Of a stretch of DNA of 64,000 nucleotides, positions 26,481-35,362 are shown in pieces (position 1 is the stretch's first letter; every line of letters begins with the position of its first letter). The stretch is from the NCBI GenBank assembly GCA_949292905.1, contig CASFAV010000009.1, positions 1 through 64,000 on the forward strand. The letters run 5' to 3'. This stretch comes from an uncultured Eubacteriales bacterium (GTDB lineage Bacteria; Bacillota; Clostridia; Christensenellales; DTU072). The notes under the pieces were generated by a model that worked only from the letters and a program-made list of their open reading frames with translations, did no database searches and was not told the origin of the DNA. The position numbers were made by a program, and so were the translations under genes.

Positions 26481-29084
26481 TCAGAAATTCTTTTCGTTGA
26501 CTTTGCTCTTTCTATGGAATATCAGCTTCATTTTGCGGGTGAGCTTCTCGAAGAAAGCGTATATCTTGTCGCCGTGTTTTGCGGCGATTATGTCTATCAG
26601 CTTGCGGAACACCAGCGTCAGTACCGCGGCGATGACGGCGCATATCGCGCACAGCATCCAGTTATACCAGCCGAGTTCCCAGTCGATATTGAGGAATGTG
26701 TCTCCGAAGAGGGGCACGGCGTAATAATAATCCGCCCAGAGCGCGAGCGCCGATACGCCTATCATCGCGGCGATGAGTCCCAGTCTGAACCAGTCCGGAG
26801 GCATCGAGATGATGATGAGACAGGCGAATCCCGCCATAGCGAGCGCGATAGCCGCCGTGGAGGCGTTCTCGTAGGTCGCAAACGAAGTCATGTCGCCTTC
26901 GAAGCATCCGAGCATACCGAATACGAAAAGCACGCCTACGATAAGTCCTATTGCGGACGGGAAACACGCGCGCATTATCTTGGAGAGGAATTTGTCCGTT
27001 GCCCGCGCTTTATTCGGTTGTAGCGCGAAGCAGAAAGTGGGCACGCCGATGACGAAAAACTCTATAAGCAACATTCTCTTCGTGTCGAAGGGATAGCTGT
27101 TCACTTCGGTGATAAAGGTGAGTATCGTGAACATCAACACCATGAACATGACGAAAATGTTTTTCATTATGTACAGCGAGGACACTTTCTGGATGTTCGA
27201 AATGACCTGCCTGCCTTCCTGAACGACGCTGGGCAGAGTCTTGAAATTGTTGTCCATCAGTATTATACGCGAGATGTTGCGCGCAACTTCGTTAGCCGCA
27301 GCAAACGAAATGGAGCAATCGGCTTCCTTGAGAGCCTGTACGTCGTTGACGCCGTCGCCGATCATGCCCACGACTTTTCCGCGCGCCTGAAGGATATTGA
27401 CGAGTTTGCACTTCTGTTCGGGAGAAACACGCCCGAATATCGTGGTGCTTTCCGCTTTCTCCGCGAGCTCCTCGTCGGTAAGATCGTGACAGTTGACGTA
27501 GTTTTCGTATCCGCTTACGCCCGTTTTTTCGGCTATCTGACTTACCGTCACGGGGTTATCGCCGGACACTATCTTGATCTCGACGTCGTTGGCGCGGAAC
27601 CAGTCGAGAGTATCTTTTACGTCGCCTCTGAGCTCGTCCTCGAGCGTTACCGCGCAGATACAGCGGCTCGCGGCGGGATCGAATTCCTCGATGGAGCCGT
27701 CGAATTCCGCAAGCGCGAGCGTTCTTCTGCCAAGCTCGGCGTTGTGATTGACGTATTCGTTGAGCTCGTCGTTGCCGCTTACGATGAAGTCGGGCGCGCC
27801 CATGACGTACGTCTTGCCGTCGGTAAGAGTGATCGCGCTGAATTTGCGCGCGGACGAGAACGCGCTAAAGTCGGTGTATTCGAGCGTCTTGGCATAAATG
27901 AAATGCTCGCGTATGGCTACCGCCGTGCTGTTCTTGTCCTTCGTGGCGGTGACTATAGTATTGAATACGTCTTCCGCGTGGGTGTTGTCGTCGGTAACGA
28001 AATTCTTGATTTCTATAACTTCGAGCTTGCCGTTGGTGATGGTGCCGGTCTTATCGAGCAACAGGGTATCGACCATGGCTATCATTTCTATACTGTACAG
28101 ATCCTGCGGCAAAGTGTTGCGCTTGGCGAATTTGAGCGTAGAAGCCGCGAGCGCCGTCGAAGTAAGCAGGAACATTCCGATAGGGAGCATCCCGAGTATC
28201 GCCGCGGAGATCGTTATCACATAACTCTGGAATTTGGAGATTTCCGCCGTGTTGACGCCCGATTCGGTCAGGAACGTGCTTTCCGCTCCCGTGACGAGCA
28301 GCGATACGAGCAGAAGTCCCGCCAAAAACACGAGGACTACCGAAATACCTTTGATGATCTTGTCGAGCACGCTGAATATGTTGGAGCGCGGCTTCGAGAC
28401 TCTGCGGGCTATGCGCGCCACATTCTCGATGTAGCAGTCCTTACCCACTTTGTCCGCGCGTACCGTAGCCTCTCCGGCTACGATCACGGAACCGGCGAGA
28501 ACGTATTCGCCGACGCTCTTTTTGACGGGTACGGATTCGCCGGTAAGTATGGATTCGTCGACTTCTATGGTACCGTCTTTTATCGACGAGTCAACGGGCA
28601 CCTGCAATCCCGCGTTGAGTATGTATATGTCGTCGAGAACGAGTTTTTTCGTGCTGATCTCGGAATGCTTGCCGTCGCGGATGACTTCGCACGTGTTCTC
28701 TATAACGAGAGAAAGTTTCTCGACCTTATGTTTCGCTTTGATCTCCTGCCATATTCCGATAGCCATATTCAATATGACTATACAAGAAGATACCGTGTAC
28801 ATTCCGGCGCCGGCTATGAAAAGCAGGGCGACGAGAATTATCGTCACGGTATTGCAGAAATTGAAAACGTTTTCGAGAACTATCCTTGTATAAGATTTGG
28901 TGCGGTTGATGGGTTTGTCGTTGGTGAGCTTGTCGCTCGTCCTTTCCGCGACCTGCGTTTCGGTGAGTCCTTCGTTGATATCGGGATCGAATCTTTCCGC
29001 ATGTTTGAGCTTGTGACTGTCCTCGCGGATGTGCGGTCCTTTTTCGCCGTGGACAAGACTTTCGAGTCGAGATAATATATCCAT
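26481..29084 (-). CDS. CtpE-like P-type cation-transporting ATPase
   Basis: An 867-residue membrane pump. Motifs: L-T-G-E-S (actuator), phosphorylation site D-K-T-G-T-I-T, P-E-Q-K-C-K-L-V and G-D-G-V-N-D of the HAD domain. Helix M4 has M-L-P-I-G-M-F rather than the CPx motif of heavy-metal pumps or the PEGL of classical Ca pumps. The N-terminal block (G-L-T-x-x-Q-V ... R-I-V-L-E-N-V-F-N-F-C-N) and length resemble the CtpE/HAD-IC group; calcium is a guess. ATG at 29084 has AAGGAAT upstream; the frame extends 52 residues further through A+T-rich DNA and is not used. Confidence 0.82.
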   Translation of the reverse strand: MDILSRLESLVHGEKGPHIREDSHKLKHAERFDPDINEGLTETQVAERTSDKLTNDKPINRTKSYTRIVLENVFNFCNTVTIILVALLFIAGAGMYTVSSCIVILNMAIGIWQEIKAKHKVEKLSLVIENTCEVIRDGKHSEISTKKLVLDDIYILNAGLQVPVDSSIKDGTIEVDESILTGESVPVKKSVGEYVLAGSVIVAGEATVRADKVGKDCYIENVARIARRVSKPRSNIFSVLDKIIKGISVVLVFLAGLLLVSLLVTGAESTFLTESGVNTAEISKFQSYVITISAAILGMLPIGMFLLTSTALAASTLKFAKRNTLPQDLYSIEMIAMVDTLLLDKTGTITNGKLEVIEIKNFVTDDNTHAEDVFNTIVTATKDKNSTAVAIREHFIYAKTLEYTDFSAFSSARKFSAITLTDGKTYVMGAPDFIVSGNDELNEYVNHNAELGRRTLALAEFDGSIEEFDPAASRCICAVTLEDELRGDVKDTLDWFRANDVEIKIVSGDNPVTVSQIAEKTGVSGYENYVNCHDLTDEELAEKAESTTIFGRVSPEQKCKLVNILQARGKVVGMIGDGVNDVQALKEADCSISFAAANEVARNISRIILMDNNFKTLPSVVQEGRQVISNIQKVSSLYIMKNIFVMFMVLMFTILTFITEVNSYPFDTKRMLLIEFFVIGVPTFCFALQPNKARATDKFLSKIMRACFPSAIGLIVGVLFVFGMLGCFEGDMTSFATYENASTAAIALAMAGFACLIIISMPPDWFRLGLIAAMIGVSALALWADYYYAVPLFGDTFLNIDWELGWYNWMLCAICAVIAAVLTLVFRKLIDIIAAKHGDKIYAFFEKLTRKMKLIFHRKSKVNEKNF

Positions 29085-29327
29085 TAAATTTAATTCCTTA
29101 TGATGTTTGGGGAATATCCTCTTCCGCCTATTCCAATATATATAATAATATAACAAAAGAGAAAAATCAATAAAAAAATTCGCGTTAAAATAAATTCGTA
29201 GGATATCTTCACCGGAAAAGCGACGCGGGACGCGCTTCACGACGCGGCGGGCTCGCCGCCGCTCGGCGCAATGCCTTCCCGAGGCGTAAGGCGCTAAAAT
29301 TTTTTCGTCCGAGTACGCGAAAATCCG

Positions 29328-29356
29328 TTGACAACGTCGTCAGGATATTGTATATT
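29328..29356 (+). promoter_or_regulatory. Sigma-A promoter of the tRNA cluster
   Basis: TTGACA (29328-29333), 17-base spacer, TATATT (29351-29356), about 20 bases before the first tRNA. The preceding gap from 29085 holds A+T-rich DNA and a GC hairpin near 29246, nothing else recognised. Confidence 0.85.
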
Positions 29357-29382
29357 ATTTAAGCGCGGTTGATGGTGCCCGA

Positions 29383-29459
<77 letters not shown>

Positions 29460-29495
29460 GAACCTTACAATTCAATAGTAAATCCACATTTATGG

Positions 29496-29572
29496 GGGCC
29501 TTTAGCTCAGTTGGTTAGAGCGGTCGGCTCATAACCGATTGGTCCGCGGTTCGAGTCCGTGAAGGCCCACCA
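29496..29572 (+). tRNA. CAT-anticodon tRNA (Ile2 or elongator Met)
   Basis: Acceptor GGGCCTT/AAGGCCC, A, encoded CCA; anticodon loop CTCATAA. The CAT anticodon could be elongator methionine or the lysidine-modified isoleucine tRNA; the CTCATAA loop and CCTTTAGCTCAG start are shared with several isoleucine-2 tRNAs, so identity is left open. It lacks the initiator features. Confidence 0.85.
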
Positions 29573-29581
29573 CATTTATGC

Positions 29582-29658
29582 GGTCCGGTAGTTCAGTTGG
29601 TTAGAACGCTAGCCTGTCACGCTAGAGGTCGAGGGTTCGACTCCCTTCCGGATCGCCA
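29582..29658 (+). tRNA. tRNA-Asp (anticodon GTC)
   Basis: Acceptor GGTCCGG/CCGGATC with one G-T pair, discriminator G, encoded CCA. The anticodon loop CTGTCAC gives GTC, a queuosine target of the tgt-queA pathway seen in this window. Confidence 0.95.
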
Positions 29659-29664
29659 TTTTTT

Positions 29665-29740
29665 GCCTTGGTAGCTCAGATGGTAGAGCAGGGGACTGAA
29701 AATCCCCGTGTCGGTGGTTCGATTCCGCCCCAAGGCACCA
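29665..29740 (+). tRNA. tRNA-Phe (anticodon GAA)
   Basis: Acceptor GCCTTGG/CCAAGGC, A, encoded CCA. The anticodon loop CTGAAAA gives GAA. Confidence 0.95.
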
Positions 29741-29750
29741 CTAAACAAAT

Positions 29751-29826
29751 GCTGGCTTAGCTCAACTGGCAGAGCAGCTGATTTGTAATCAGCAGGTTGT
29801 TGGTTCGATTCCGATAGCCAGCTCCA
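29751..29826 (+). tRNA. tRNA-Thr (anticodon TGT)
   Basis: Acceptor GCTGGCT/AGCCAGC, T, encoded CCA. The anticodon loop TTTGTAA gives TGT. Confidence 0.95.
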
Positions 29827-29849
29827 GATAATTACCAAAGAGCATATAC

Positions 29850-29934
29850 GGGTAGGTTCCAGAGCGGCCAAATGGAGCAGACTGTAAATCTGCCGACAGT
29901 GTCTTCGGTGGTTCGAATCCACCCCTGCCCACCA
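29850..29934 (+). tRNA. tRNA-Tyr (anticodon GTA)
   Basis: Class II tRNA of 85 nt with long variable arm. Acceptor GGGTAGG/CCTGCCC, A, encoded CCA; loop CTGTAAA gives GTA. Also a queuosine-type anticodon. Confidence 0.95.
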
Positions 29935-29936
29935 AC

Positions 29937-29972
29937 AAAAGGCGTCACGAAAGTACGCCTTTTGTTTTTTTT
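29937..29972 (+). terminator. Terminator of the tRNA cluster
   Basis: AAAAGGCGT (29937-29945) pairs with ACGCCTTTT (29955-29963), followed by a long T-run. Confidence 0.9.
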
Positions 29973-30039
29973 TCTAGCGGTTGCTTCGAGAAAAATTCCG
30001 AATAAGTATGGATACGTATAGAAGACGGAAGAACGGGAC

Positions 30040-30735
30040 TCAATCTATACACCGCTTTAACGACGTCGTCTTTATAACGGCGGTAAGCGATTGAACGATA
30101 AGCGCCGTCCAGATAAAAAATGTTGACGACGCGCACACCGGAAGCATGCGGGAGTCGACGCCGTTACCGAAGGTCATCACCAGAATGTATTGCAATGTAA
30201 GTACCGACGCCATGGATTCCTTGAAATTGATCCTCTTGAGAGTTCTGACCGCCATATTGGATTGCTTGCCTGCCGTATGATAATTTTTCGTAGCTATAGC
30301 TACTTTATATGTAGTATAGGCGGCAGTCGCTATGGCGGGCACGGCGCCGTAATCGAGCGCGCGTTGTTGGGTGACCATCAGCGAAACCGGTGCGATCAGA
30401 GTAAGGTCTATAATCAATAATACGACGCTTTCCGTTAAGCACGCTTTTACCCGTATCGGTAAAAGCGCAGCTTCGTCTTTAACGGAAAGCGACAGTCGCC
30501 TTTCGGTATACACGGTACAGGCTTTTGTGAGTGCTAGTATCGCGCAATATATCGCTGTGCAGTAATTCCAAAGCGCGCCGTATCTTATGCCGAGATATAC
30601 GTTATAAAGAGCAAACGCGAGCGTGGAAAGCGACGATAAAGCGGAACCGGTAAGCGTATTGAAGACGAAATCGCTTCTGAGTTTCTTAAACAAGTTCTTT
30701 AATCTTTTTACGTCGTTTTTCATTATTACGTACAT
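30040..30735 (-). CDS. Unknown multi-spanning membrane protein
   Basis: Not recognised. The 231-residue product has a basic N-terminus (K-N-D-V-K-R-L-K-N-L-F-K-K-L-R) followed by about six hydrophobic segments between residues 25 and 220. A conserved-looking amphipathic loop precedes Q-S-N-M-A-V-R-T-L-K-R-I-N-F-K-E-S-M-A-S near 155-175. Its ATG shares one base with the TGA of the upstream gene, so translation is coupled and they probably act together. Both are divergent from a TetR regulator that could control them. Confidence 0.7.
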   Translation of the reverse strand: MYVIMKNDVKRLKNLFKKLRSDFVFNTLTGSALSSLSTLAFALYNVYLGIRYGALWNYCTAIYCAILALTKACTVYTERRLSLSVKDEAALLPIRVKACLTESVVLLIIDLTLIAPVSLMVTQQRALDYGAVPAIATAAYTTYKVAIATKNYHTAGKQSNMAVRTLKRINFKESMASVLTLQYILVMTFGNGVDSRMLPVCASSTFFIWTALIVQSLTAVIKTTSLKRCID

Positions 30736-31271
30736 CAGATGTTTTCGGCTGAGATAAGAGAGTTGCCTTTCTCGAGAATGTTCGCGAGTCTTTCTTCGGA
30801 ATCGCAGACAAGGGGAGTCACTTCGGCGTTTTTCTTCTCGGTTATCTTTTTATATATCGGATAGTTCATGCAACAAAGGGTTATCCCCGCGATGCCTATC
30901 AGCGAGCCGCATACCATAACCGCCACGCCGCCGCTACCCAGCATCACCATGCTCATACCGCCTCCAAGTATCAGTGCGGCGATGCAACCGAACAGTATAG
31001 CGAATATATTGGCGTTGAACGTTTTTGAGCGCTCGAGAGCGTCGATTTCCGCTACGGCTTCCTCTGCTTGCCTTTCGAGTCTTATAAGTTCCTGCCTGTG
31101 TCTTATATCCCTAGCCCGCTTGAGCGACAGCGTAGTGTTTCCCGCGACGGAGTTACGTGTATCGGTTATCTCCCAACCGAACGCTTCGTATACGTCGGCA
31201 GCACGAGCACGGTCTTTTGCTTTTACGGTCCTGACCGTATATTCGTAAGTTACAAAGTCTTTTTCTTTCAT
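30735..31271 (-). CDS. Unknown membrane protein with N-terminal coiled segment
   Basis: Not recognised. The 178-residue product has a charged soluble N-terminus (1-85, with an Arg/Glu-rich helical stretch around 50-82), two membrane helices (about 87-108 and 112-132) and a soluble C-terminus with L-V-C-D-S-E-E-R-L. First in a two-gene unit with 30040-30735. RBS AGAGGTAA. Likely regulated by the adjacent divergent TetR protein, by position only. Confidence 0.7.
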   Translation of the reverse strand: MKEKDFVTYEYTVRTVKAKDRARAADVYEAFGWEITDTRNSVAGNTTLSLKRARDIRHRQELIRLERQAEEAVAEIDALERSKTFNANIFAILFGCIAALILGGGMSMVMLGSGGVAVMVCGSLIGIAGITLCCMNYPIYKKITEKKNAEVTPLVCDSEERLANILEKGNSLISAENI

Positions 31272-31309
31272 TGTTATTACCTCTGATGCGGATTATTTTA
31301 CGGATGGCG

Positions 31310-31319
31310 GGTGCGCACC
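31310..31319. promoter_or_regulatory. Palindrome in the tetR divergent region, candidate operator
   Basis: GGTGCGCACC is a perfect 10-base palindrome directly upstream of the tetR -35 box and 39 bases from the divergent gene start. Operator function is inferred from position. Confidence 0.35.
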
Positions 31320-31320
31320 G

Positions 31321-31349
31321 TTGACAGCTCCGTGAAACATCTGTATCAT
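31321..31349 (+). promoter_or_regulatory. Sigma-A promoter of the tetR gene
   Basis: TTGACA (31321-31326), 17-base spacer, TATCAT (31344-31349). It leaves an untranslated leader of about 90 bases before the GTG at 31447. Confidence 0.65.
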
Positions 31350-31446
31350 ATACTTGACGGACGGCAAAATCAATACTCTGCAAGCGACGCGGAACACTTT
31401 TGCCGTTTTGTATCGCGGAATTGAACATTTCGGAGGATTTTGTATC

Positions 31447-31971
31447 GTGGAATATGCGCCCGAAGAATACTCGAGATATTATATCGTAGAGGCGCTTTTC
31501 AAATTGATGAGCGTTTATGATTACGATAAGATTAAAGTTACCGATATCGTCGCTAAAGCCGGCGTAGGCAGAGTGACGTTCTACAGATATTTCAAGAAGA
31601 AAGAGGACGTCATTTTGTATTATTTCGAGCATAACGCGCGCGGTTTCGTGCTTTCTCAAAAGTATTATCCGCGTTGCAAAGAGGATCACGTCATGGTCGC
31701 CACCGACGTCTTCGCTAAATTCAGAGAAAACGCGCAGGTGTTCCGTCTTATACGTAAAGCCCGCCTGGAATACGTGTATCTGGACTATCTCAACAAAAGT
31801 TTCGCCGAATCCTTCGCTACGGAGCACGGCGACAGAAGCGCGTATCTTCCGTATGTTTACGCCGGAATGCTTTTCAACGTATCTATGGCATGGCTGGACA
31901 AGGGGTGCTCCACTCCGCCCGCGGAGCTCGCCGCAACCGTGGTGAACGCCGTTTACGGTCAAAGAGCTTAG
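31447..31971 (+). CDS. TetR/AcrR family transcriptional regulator
   Basis: A 174-residue one-component repressor-type protein. The N-terminal helix-turn-helix (about 10-60) reads I-V-E-A-L-F-K-L ... I-K-V-T-D-I-V-A-K-A-G-V-G-R-V-T-F-Y-R-Y-F-K-K-K-E-D-V, the classical TetR pattern. The rest is an all-helical ligand/dimer domain, including a C-terminal segment of the TetR_C type. GTG at 31447 is chosen because CGGAGG lies 10 bases upstream; the frame is open to 31354 but those residues do not resemble the family. Probable targets are the divergent membrane genes. Confidence 0.85.
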   Translation: MEYAPEEYSRYYIVEALFKLMSVYDYDKIKVTDIVAKAGVGRVTFYRYFKKKEDVILYYFEHNARGFVLSQKYYPRCKEDHVMVATDVFAKFRENAQVFRLIRKARLEYVYLDYLNKSFAESFATEHGDRSAYLPYVYAGMLFNVSMAWLDKGCSTPPAELAATVVNAVYGQRA

Positions 31972-32012
31972 TCGCTTAAAAAAATCTTTGCTCGCGTGTC
32001 GGGCGCATATCG

Positions 32013-32043
32013 GCAGAAATGCTCGGCTTTTCTGCTTTTTTTT
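32013..32043 (+). terminator. Terminator of the tetR gene
   Basis: GCAGAAA (32013-32019) pairs with TTTCTGC (32029-32035), followed by T8. Confidence 0.8.
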
Positions 32044-32104
32044 GCGTTATTTTTGGGTAAATACCGAATTTTATGGGGAATAACGCTTGCGTAAAGTATA
32101 CGTC

Positions 32105-32133
32105 TTGAAACCCGTGCGCGTATATGCTATAAT
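32105..32133 (+). promoter_or_regulatory. Sigma-A promoter of the membrane-protein cluster
   Basis: TTGAAA (32105-32110), 17-base spacer, TATAAT (32128-32133), 33 bases before the ATG at 32166. Confidence 0.8.
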
Positions 32134-32165
32134 TCAAATATAATGGATATAGTGAGGAAATAATT

Positions 32166-33224
32166 ATGGTACGATTGCACGGTATAGTTCTTAAAGCGCG
32201 CGCCGTCACGGTATTTATTTTCATTGCGTCTGTTTATTGCATATTATGTGTCGAAATATTTCGGATTCCGTATCAGCTAAGCGATATCACGTTGCTGGCT
32301 GAAATAGCAACCTTTGAATATTCGATTACATATTTCTATATCATGTCGTTGATAACGCTCGCGGTTTTTGCTGTTCTGGCTGTTTGTTGCGCGTATGCCG
32401 CGGCATTGTATGGCGCGTCGAAATCTGTTTGGCGCCGCAAAAGCGTTATATTGATTTTACTTGACGCGTTTATAAATTTTGTATTGCTTGTTCAGTCGGT
32501 AAATTTCGATAAGCAAACCTACGTGAGCGAGATACCGCTCATAAATATGGCAATCTTTGCGTTGCTGACGGCTTTGACGGTATACTCGGTAGTCGCGTTG
32601 CTTTCCGATATCCTGTGGTTGATTGTAAACCGCAAAGCAAAAAAAGGGGAAATCGAAGTTCCCGCAAACGTCAGATTAGAGTCCGTGTTCGGCGTTGCCG
32701 CGCCGGCAACGATGACTTTCGGCGCGGTGAGCGCGTATATCCCCGCATTTGTCCTGGTAGCGGTAATGCTTACGAATTTGAAAAAAGGCACCTCTTTGGA
32801 TATAGAGTATTATCTTGGCGCCTTGATCGCAGGAGCGGTCTTGTCGGGTATTCAGATATTGACGGCGGTAGCTACGGTACTCTCGAGAAAAAAGAAAATA
32901 TGTTACGTCTTTGCCGTCGTTAACGTGCTTACGGCTCTCGGCGTGATAGCGGCGTTTATGGCGGTAATTTCATCGATGGTTGTGTGCAATTTTATGATTT
33001 ACATAGGCGAAGCCGCCATGATAGTCGCTTCGTTCAAAATTATATCCGAGCACAAAGAATTCGAGCGTATGAAAAACGCGCCGCCGGCGCGTACCGATAA
33101 TCGTTATCCCGAAGACGACGAAGACGTCTCCGTTATCGACGGCCGTCGCGCAGTGCGCGCTCTACCGCAAGCGTATCCGCGACAAAACAATCGCGGCGCC
33201 TACGGGAACGTACGTTATAGGTAA
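32166..33224 (+). CDS. Multi-spanning membrane protein, first of a tandem family
   Basis: Not recognised in a named family. The 352 residues have about eight hydrophobic helices up to residue 295 and a hydrophilic tail rich in Pro, Arg, Asp and Asn. After the third helix comes S-K-S-V-W-R-R-K-S-V-I-L-I-L-L-D-A-F-I-N-F, which parallels the R-R-G-x-x-R-G-F-x-x-I-D-V-x-x-N-I segment in the next two genes, so I infer distant paralogy. RBS GTGAGG. A GC hairpin without T-run follows (33235-33251). Confidence 0.65.
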   Translation: MVRLHGIVLKARAVTVFIFIASVYCILCVEIFRIPYQLSDITLLAEIATFEYSITYFYIMSLITLAVFAVLAVCCAYAAALYGASKSVWRRKSVILILLDAFINFVLLVQSVNFDKQTYVSEIPLINMAIFALLTALTVYSVVALLSDILWLIVNRKAKKGEIEVPANVRLESVFGVAAPATMTFGAVSAYIPAFVLVAVMLTNLKKGTSLDIEYYLGALIAGAVLSGIQILTAVATVLSRKKKICYVFAVVNVLTALGVIAAFMAVISSMVVCNFMIYIGEAAMIVASFKIISEHKEFERMKNAPPARTDNRYPEDDEDVSVIDGRRAVRALPQAYPRQNNRGAYGNVRYR

Positions 33225-33361
33225 CTCAATATAACGGCGCCGCGGGCGCCGAGCAAATGACAACGGCTGTTGAGGCGGCAGCGCGCAAACCGGAGTTTGT
33301 AAACGCGCTCGCTACCAGATATTCGATTCGTCTCACGCGTATCGCAATAAGGAGTAAATAA

Positions 33362-34273
33362 ATGAAAATTATCAAGGCAAATAAAATATTTACCGTTTTC
33401 AGAGGTCTGATACTGCTTGCGTTAGGTTTGTTTCAGGTGGTAGTAGGCTTGATCGGTATGAATTCCAAGGGCACGAGCGACGGCAGCGCCGCCCAACAGT
33501 TCGCCGGGATTTTCATCGCGTTGTTTTCGGCAATCGGTATGATCCTTGTCATCACCGGAGCGATCACCGTACTGTATTCCTTTTTTGTGTTCGGCAATAT
33601 TAAAAGGACCAGGCGCGGGATAAGCAGAGGCTTCCTCTTCATAGACGTCATCGCCAACATTATTGCCGTAGCGCTCGCCGTCGTCGTGCTGTTTGCGGAC
33701 GGCGAGGACGCAAACGTGTATGCGTGTATCCTGCTGCTCGCATTGGCTATCGTCGGCTTCGCGTTCGACGCCGTCGCATTCCGCGCGTTAAAGGCGGTCA
33801 GGGGCGAAAGCTACGGTATCGAGCACAATTTGTCCCGGTCGAAAGGATATAAAGCGTTCTCCGTTCTCGGAGTTTTATTCGGCATCATACCTTCCGTTGC
33901 TTTCGCCGTTTTCGTATTGTCGATAAACAATTATTACGGGGAAAGCGAATACGACATCCCGGTAATGTATGCGGCGCTCGCCGCCGTATGCCTTTCCGCC
34001 GTATTCGCCATAGCCGCTTCCGTGGCCGTCGGAAAGGGTAAAGGCGGGGCGTCGGGCACCTTGCTCACAATAAGCTCTATTGCGTCGTGCACGCTTGTAG
34101 GGATAGCGTTTTCCGCCAGCGTTTGGTTGGCGGTCATAGCCTGTATAGGACTTGCTTTGCTTGCCGTGGCGGGTATGTGCGCGCTTGCGGAAAGCCTGAA
34201 AAGTAAACGCGAAGCGGAACGTAACGCGCGTAGATTCGAGCGCAACTATATGCGCGCGCACCGTGACAGATAA
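33362..34273 (+). CDS. Multi-spanning membrane protein, second of a tandem family
   Basis: The 303-residue product has about eight hydrophobic segments and a basic, Arg-rich C-terminus (K-S-K-R-E-A-E-R-N-A-R-R). It opens with K-A-N-K-I-F-T-V-F-R-G-L-I-L-L-A-L-G and has K-R-T-R-R-G-I-S-R-G-F-L-F-I-D-V-I-A-N-I near residue 80, both closely matched in 34372-35325. No catalytic or transport motif was noticed. RBS AAGGAG. Confidence 0.7.
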   Translation: MKIIKANKIFTVFRGLILLALGLFQVVVGLIGMNSKGTSDGSAAQQFAGIFIALFSAIGMILVITGAITVLYSFFVFGNIKRTRRGISRGFLFIDVIANIIAVALAVVVLFADGEDANVYACILLLALAIVGFAFDAVAFRALKAVRGESYGIEHNLSRSKGYKAFSVLGVLFGIIPSVAFAVFVLSINNYYGESEYDIPVMYAALAAVCLSAVFAIAASVAVGKGKGGASGTLLTISSIASCTLVGIAFSASVWLAVIACIGLALLAVAGMCALAESLKSKREAERNARRFERNYMRAHRDR

Positions 34274-34371
34274 ACCGAAAACAAAGATATTTATCATATC
34301 CGCCGAAGCATTTAACATTAAGCGCGCATAAGCATCCGAACAAGTATATAGCGATTGAGGAGGAGATAACG

Positions 34372-35325
34372 ATGAGATCGGTTAAAGCTCACAACTTCTT
34401 GGCTGTTTTGAGAGGACTTTTGCTTCTCGGAGCGGGCGGTTACTTTCTTGTCAAGACTACCGCTCCCGCAATATACACGCTTATTGACAACATAGTCGGC
34501 AACAGTTACGACGGGGGCGTATTTATTTTGGCTCTGGCAATTTCGTATTGCATTAATCTTTCCGTTGCGGCGACAATTACCGTTATTTATTCCGTATGCG
34601 TTTTCGGTAGCGTTAAGCGCGTAAAGCGGGGCGTCGGCAGGGGATTTATCGCTATAGACGTTCTCGGAAACATATTCGCTATTGTGCTCGCGGTGCTCAG
34701 CTACGATTACTACAACGAAAGCACCTTAGGACTCGACGAAAGCGCATATCTTACGGTTGTCGCGCTGATCGTCTTGGCGTTGATAGGGTTCGTTTGCGAT
34801 ATCGTAGGCATTACAGCCGTCGGTCGCGTGCGCGGCGACAACGTATTTACCGAAACCGTTCCCAAAGTCAACAGATTGAGAAACGGCTTCGCGGCGGTAG
34901 GATTGTGCGCAAGCGTAGTGCCGGCGTTTTATTATTCGTTGTTCATTACTCTTTTTTGCCGTATGACTAACCGTTTCGAGGTTACGATTGCCGAAACGGT
35001 GCTGCTTATAGCTTCCTCGGTAGCCGTTTTGGCGCTTGCCGTCGCGGCGACAGCTTCGCGCAAAGGGAAAGGAAACTTCTCCGCAATAGTGCTCGCGGTA
35101 TCTGCATTAGCCCTGGGAATATCGGGCGCGTTGGTTTTCAACGGTGTAGACGGTATCGGATATGTATATATGGCTGCGATATGTGCGGGCGCGCTTATGC
35201 TGATATTATGTTCGTTTTTCCTCATCGCAGGCAACGTAAAACGTAAACGCGACGAGCAAGAACGTCAAAGAAGATTGATTGAGCGCGAACGCGCGAACCT
35301 TATGCGTGCAAGGAGAGTTTACTGA
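34372..35325 (+). CDS. Multi-spanning membrane protein, third of a tandem family
   Basis: A 317-residue paralogue of the previous gene: K-A-H-N-F-L-A-V-L-R-G-L-L-L-L-G-A-G at the start, K-R-V-K-R-G-V-G-R-G-F-I-A-I-D-V-L-G-N-I near residue 82, the same order of helices, and a charged tail (K-R-K-R-D-E-Q-E-R-Q-R-R). Function unknown. RBS GAGGAGGAG. The 98-base gap before it has no clear terminator, so it may be co-transcribed with its neighbours. Confidence 0.7.
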   Translation: MRSVKAHNFLAVLRGLLLLGAGGYFLVKTTAPAIYTLIDNIVGNSYDGGVFILALAISYCINLSVAATITVIYSVCVFGSVKRVKRGVGRGFIAIDVLGNIFAIVLAVLSYDYYNESTLGLDESAYLTVVALIVLALIGFVCDIVGITAVGRVRGDNVFTETVPKVNRLRNGFAAVGLCASVVPAFYYSLFITLFCRMTNRFEVTIAETVLLIASSVAVLALAVAATASRKGKGNFSAIVLAVSALALGISGALVFNGVDGIGYVYMAAICAGALMLILCSFFLIAGNVKRKRDEQERQRRLIERERANLMRARRVY

Positions 35326-35362
35326 TACCGATAATTACGCGTAGATAGTTGAGGTTACGGCG

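Noticed and set aside
27486..29075. 529-codon plus-strand open frame
   Set aside because: Shadow of the P-type ATPase on the other strand, whose catalytic motifs are unmistakable.
29085..29240. 52-residue N-terminal extension of the P-type ATPase
   Set aside because: A+T-rich, no ribosome site, and the ATG at 29084 has AAGGAAT at good spacing.
29617..29922. Minus-strand 101-codon frame over the tRNA cluster
   Set aside because: It is the antisense of tRNA genes; its S-N-Q-Q-P-A-D-Y-K-S-A-type text is a well-known artefact of translating tRNA clusters.
31354..31446. N-terminal extension of the TetR protein
   Set aside because: It overlaps the region around the promoter, lacks a ribosome site and does not match the family; GTG 31447 has CGGAGG upstream.
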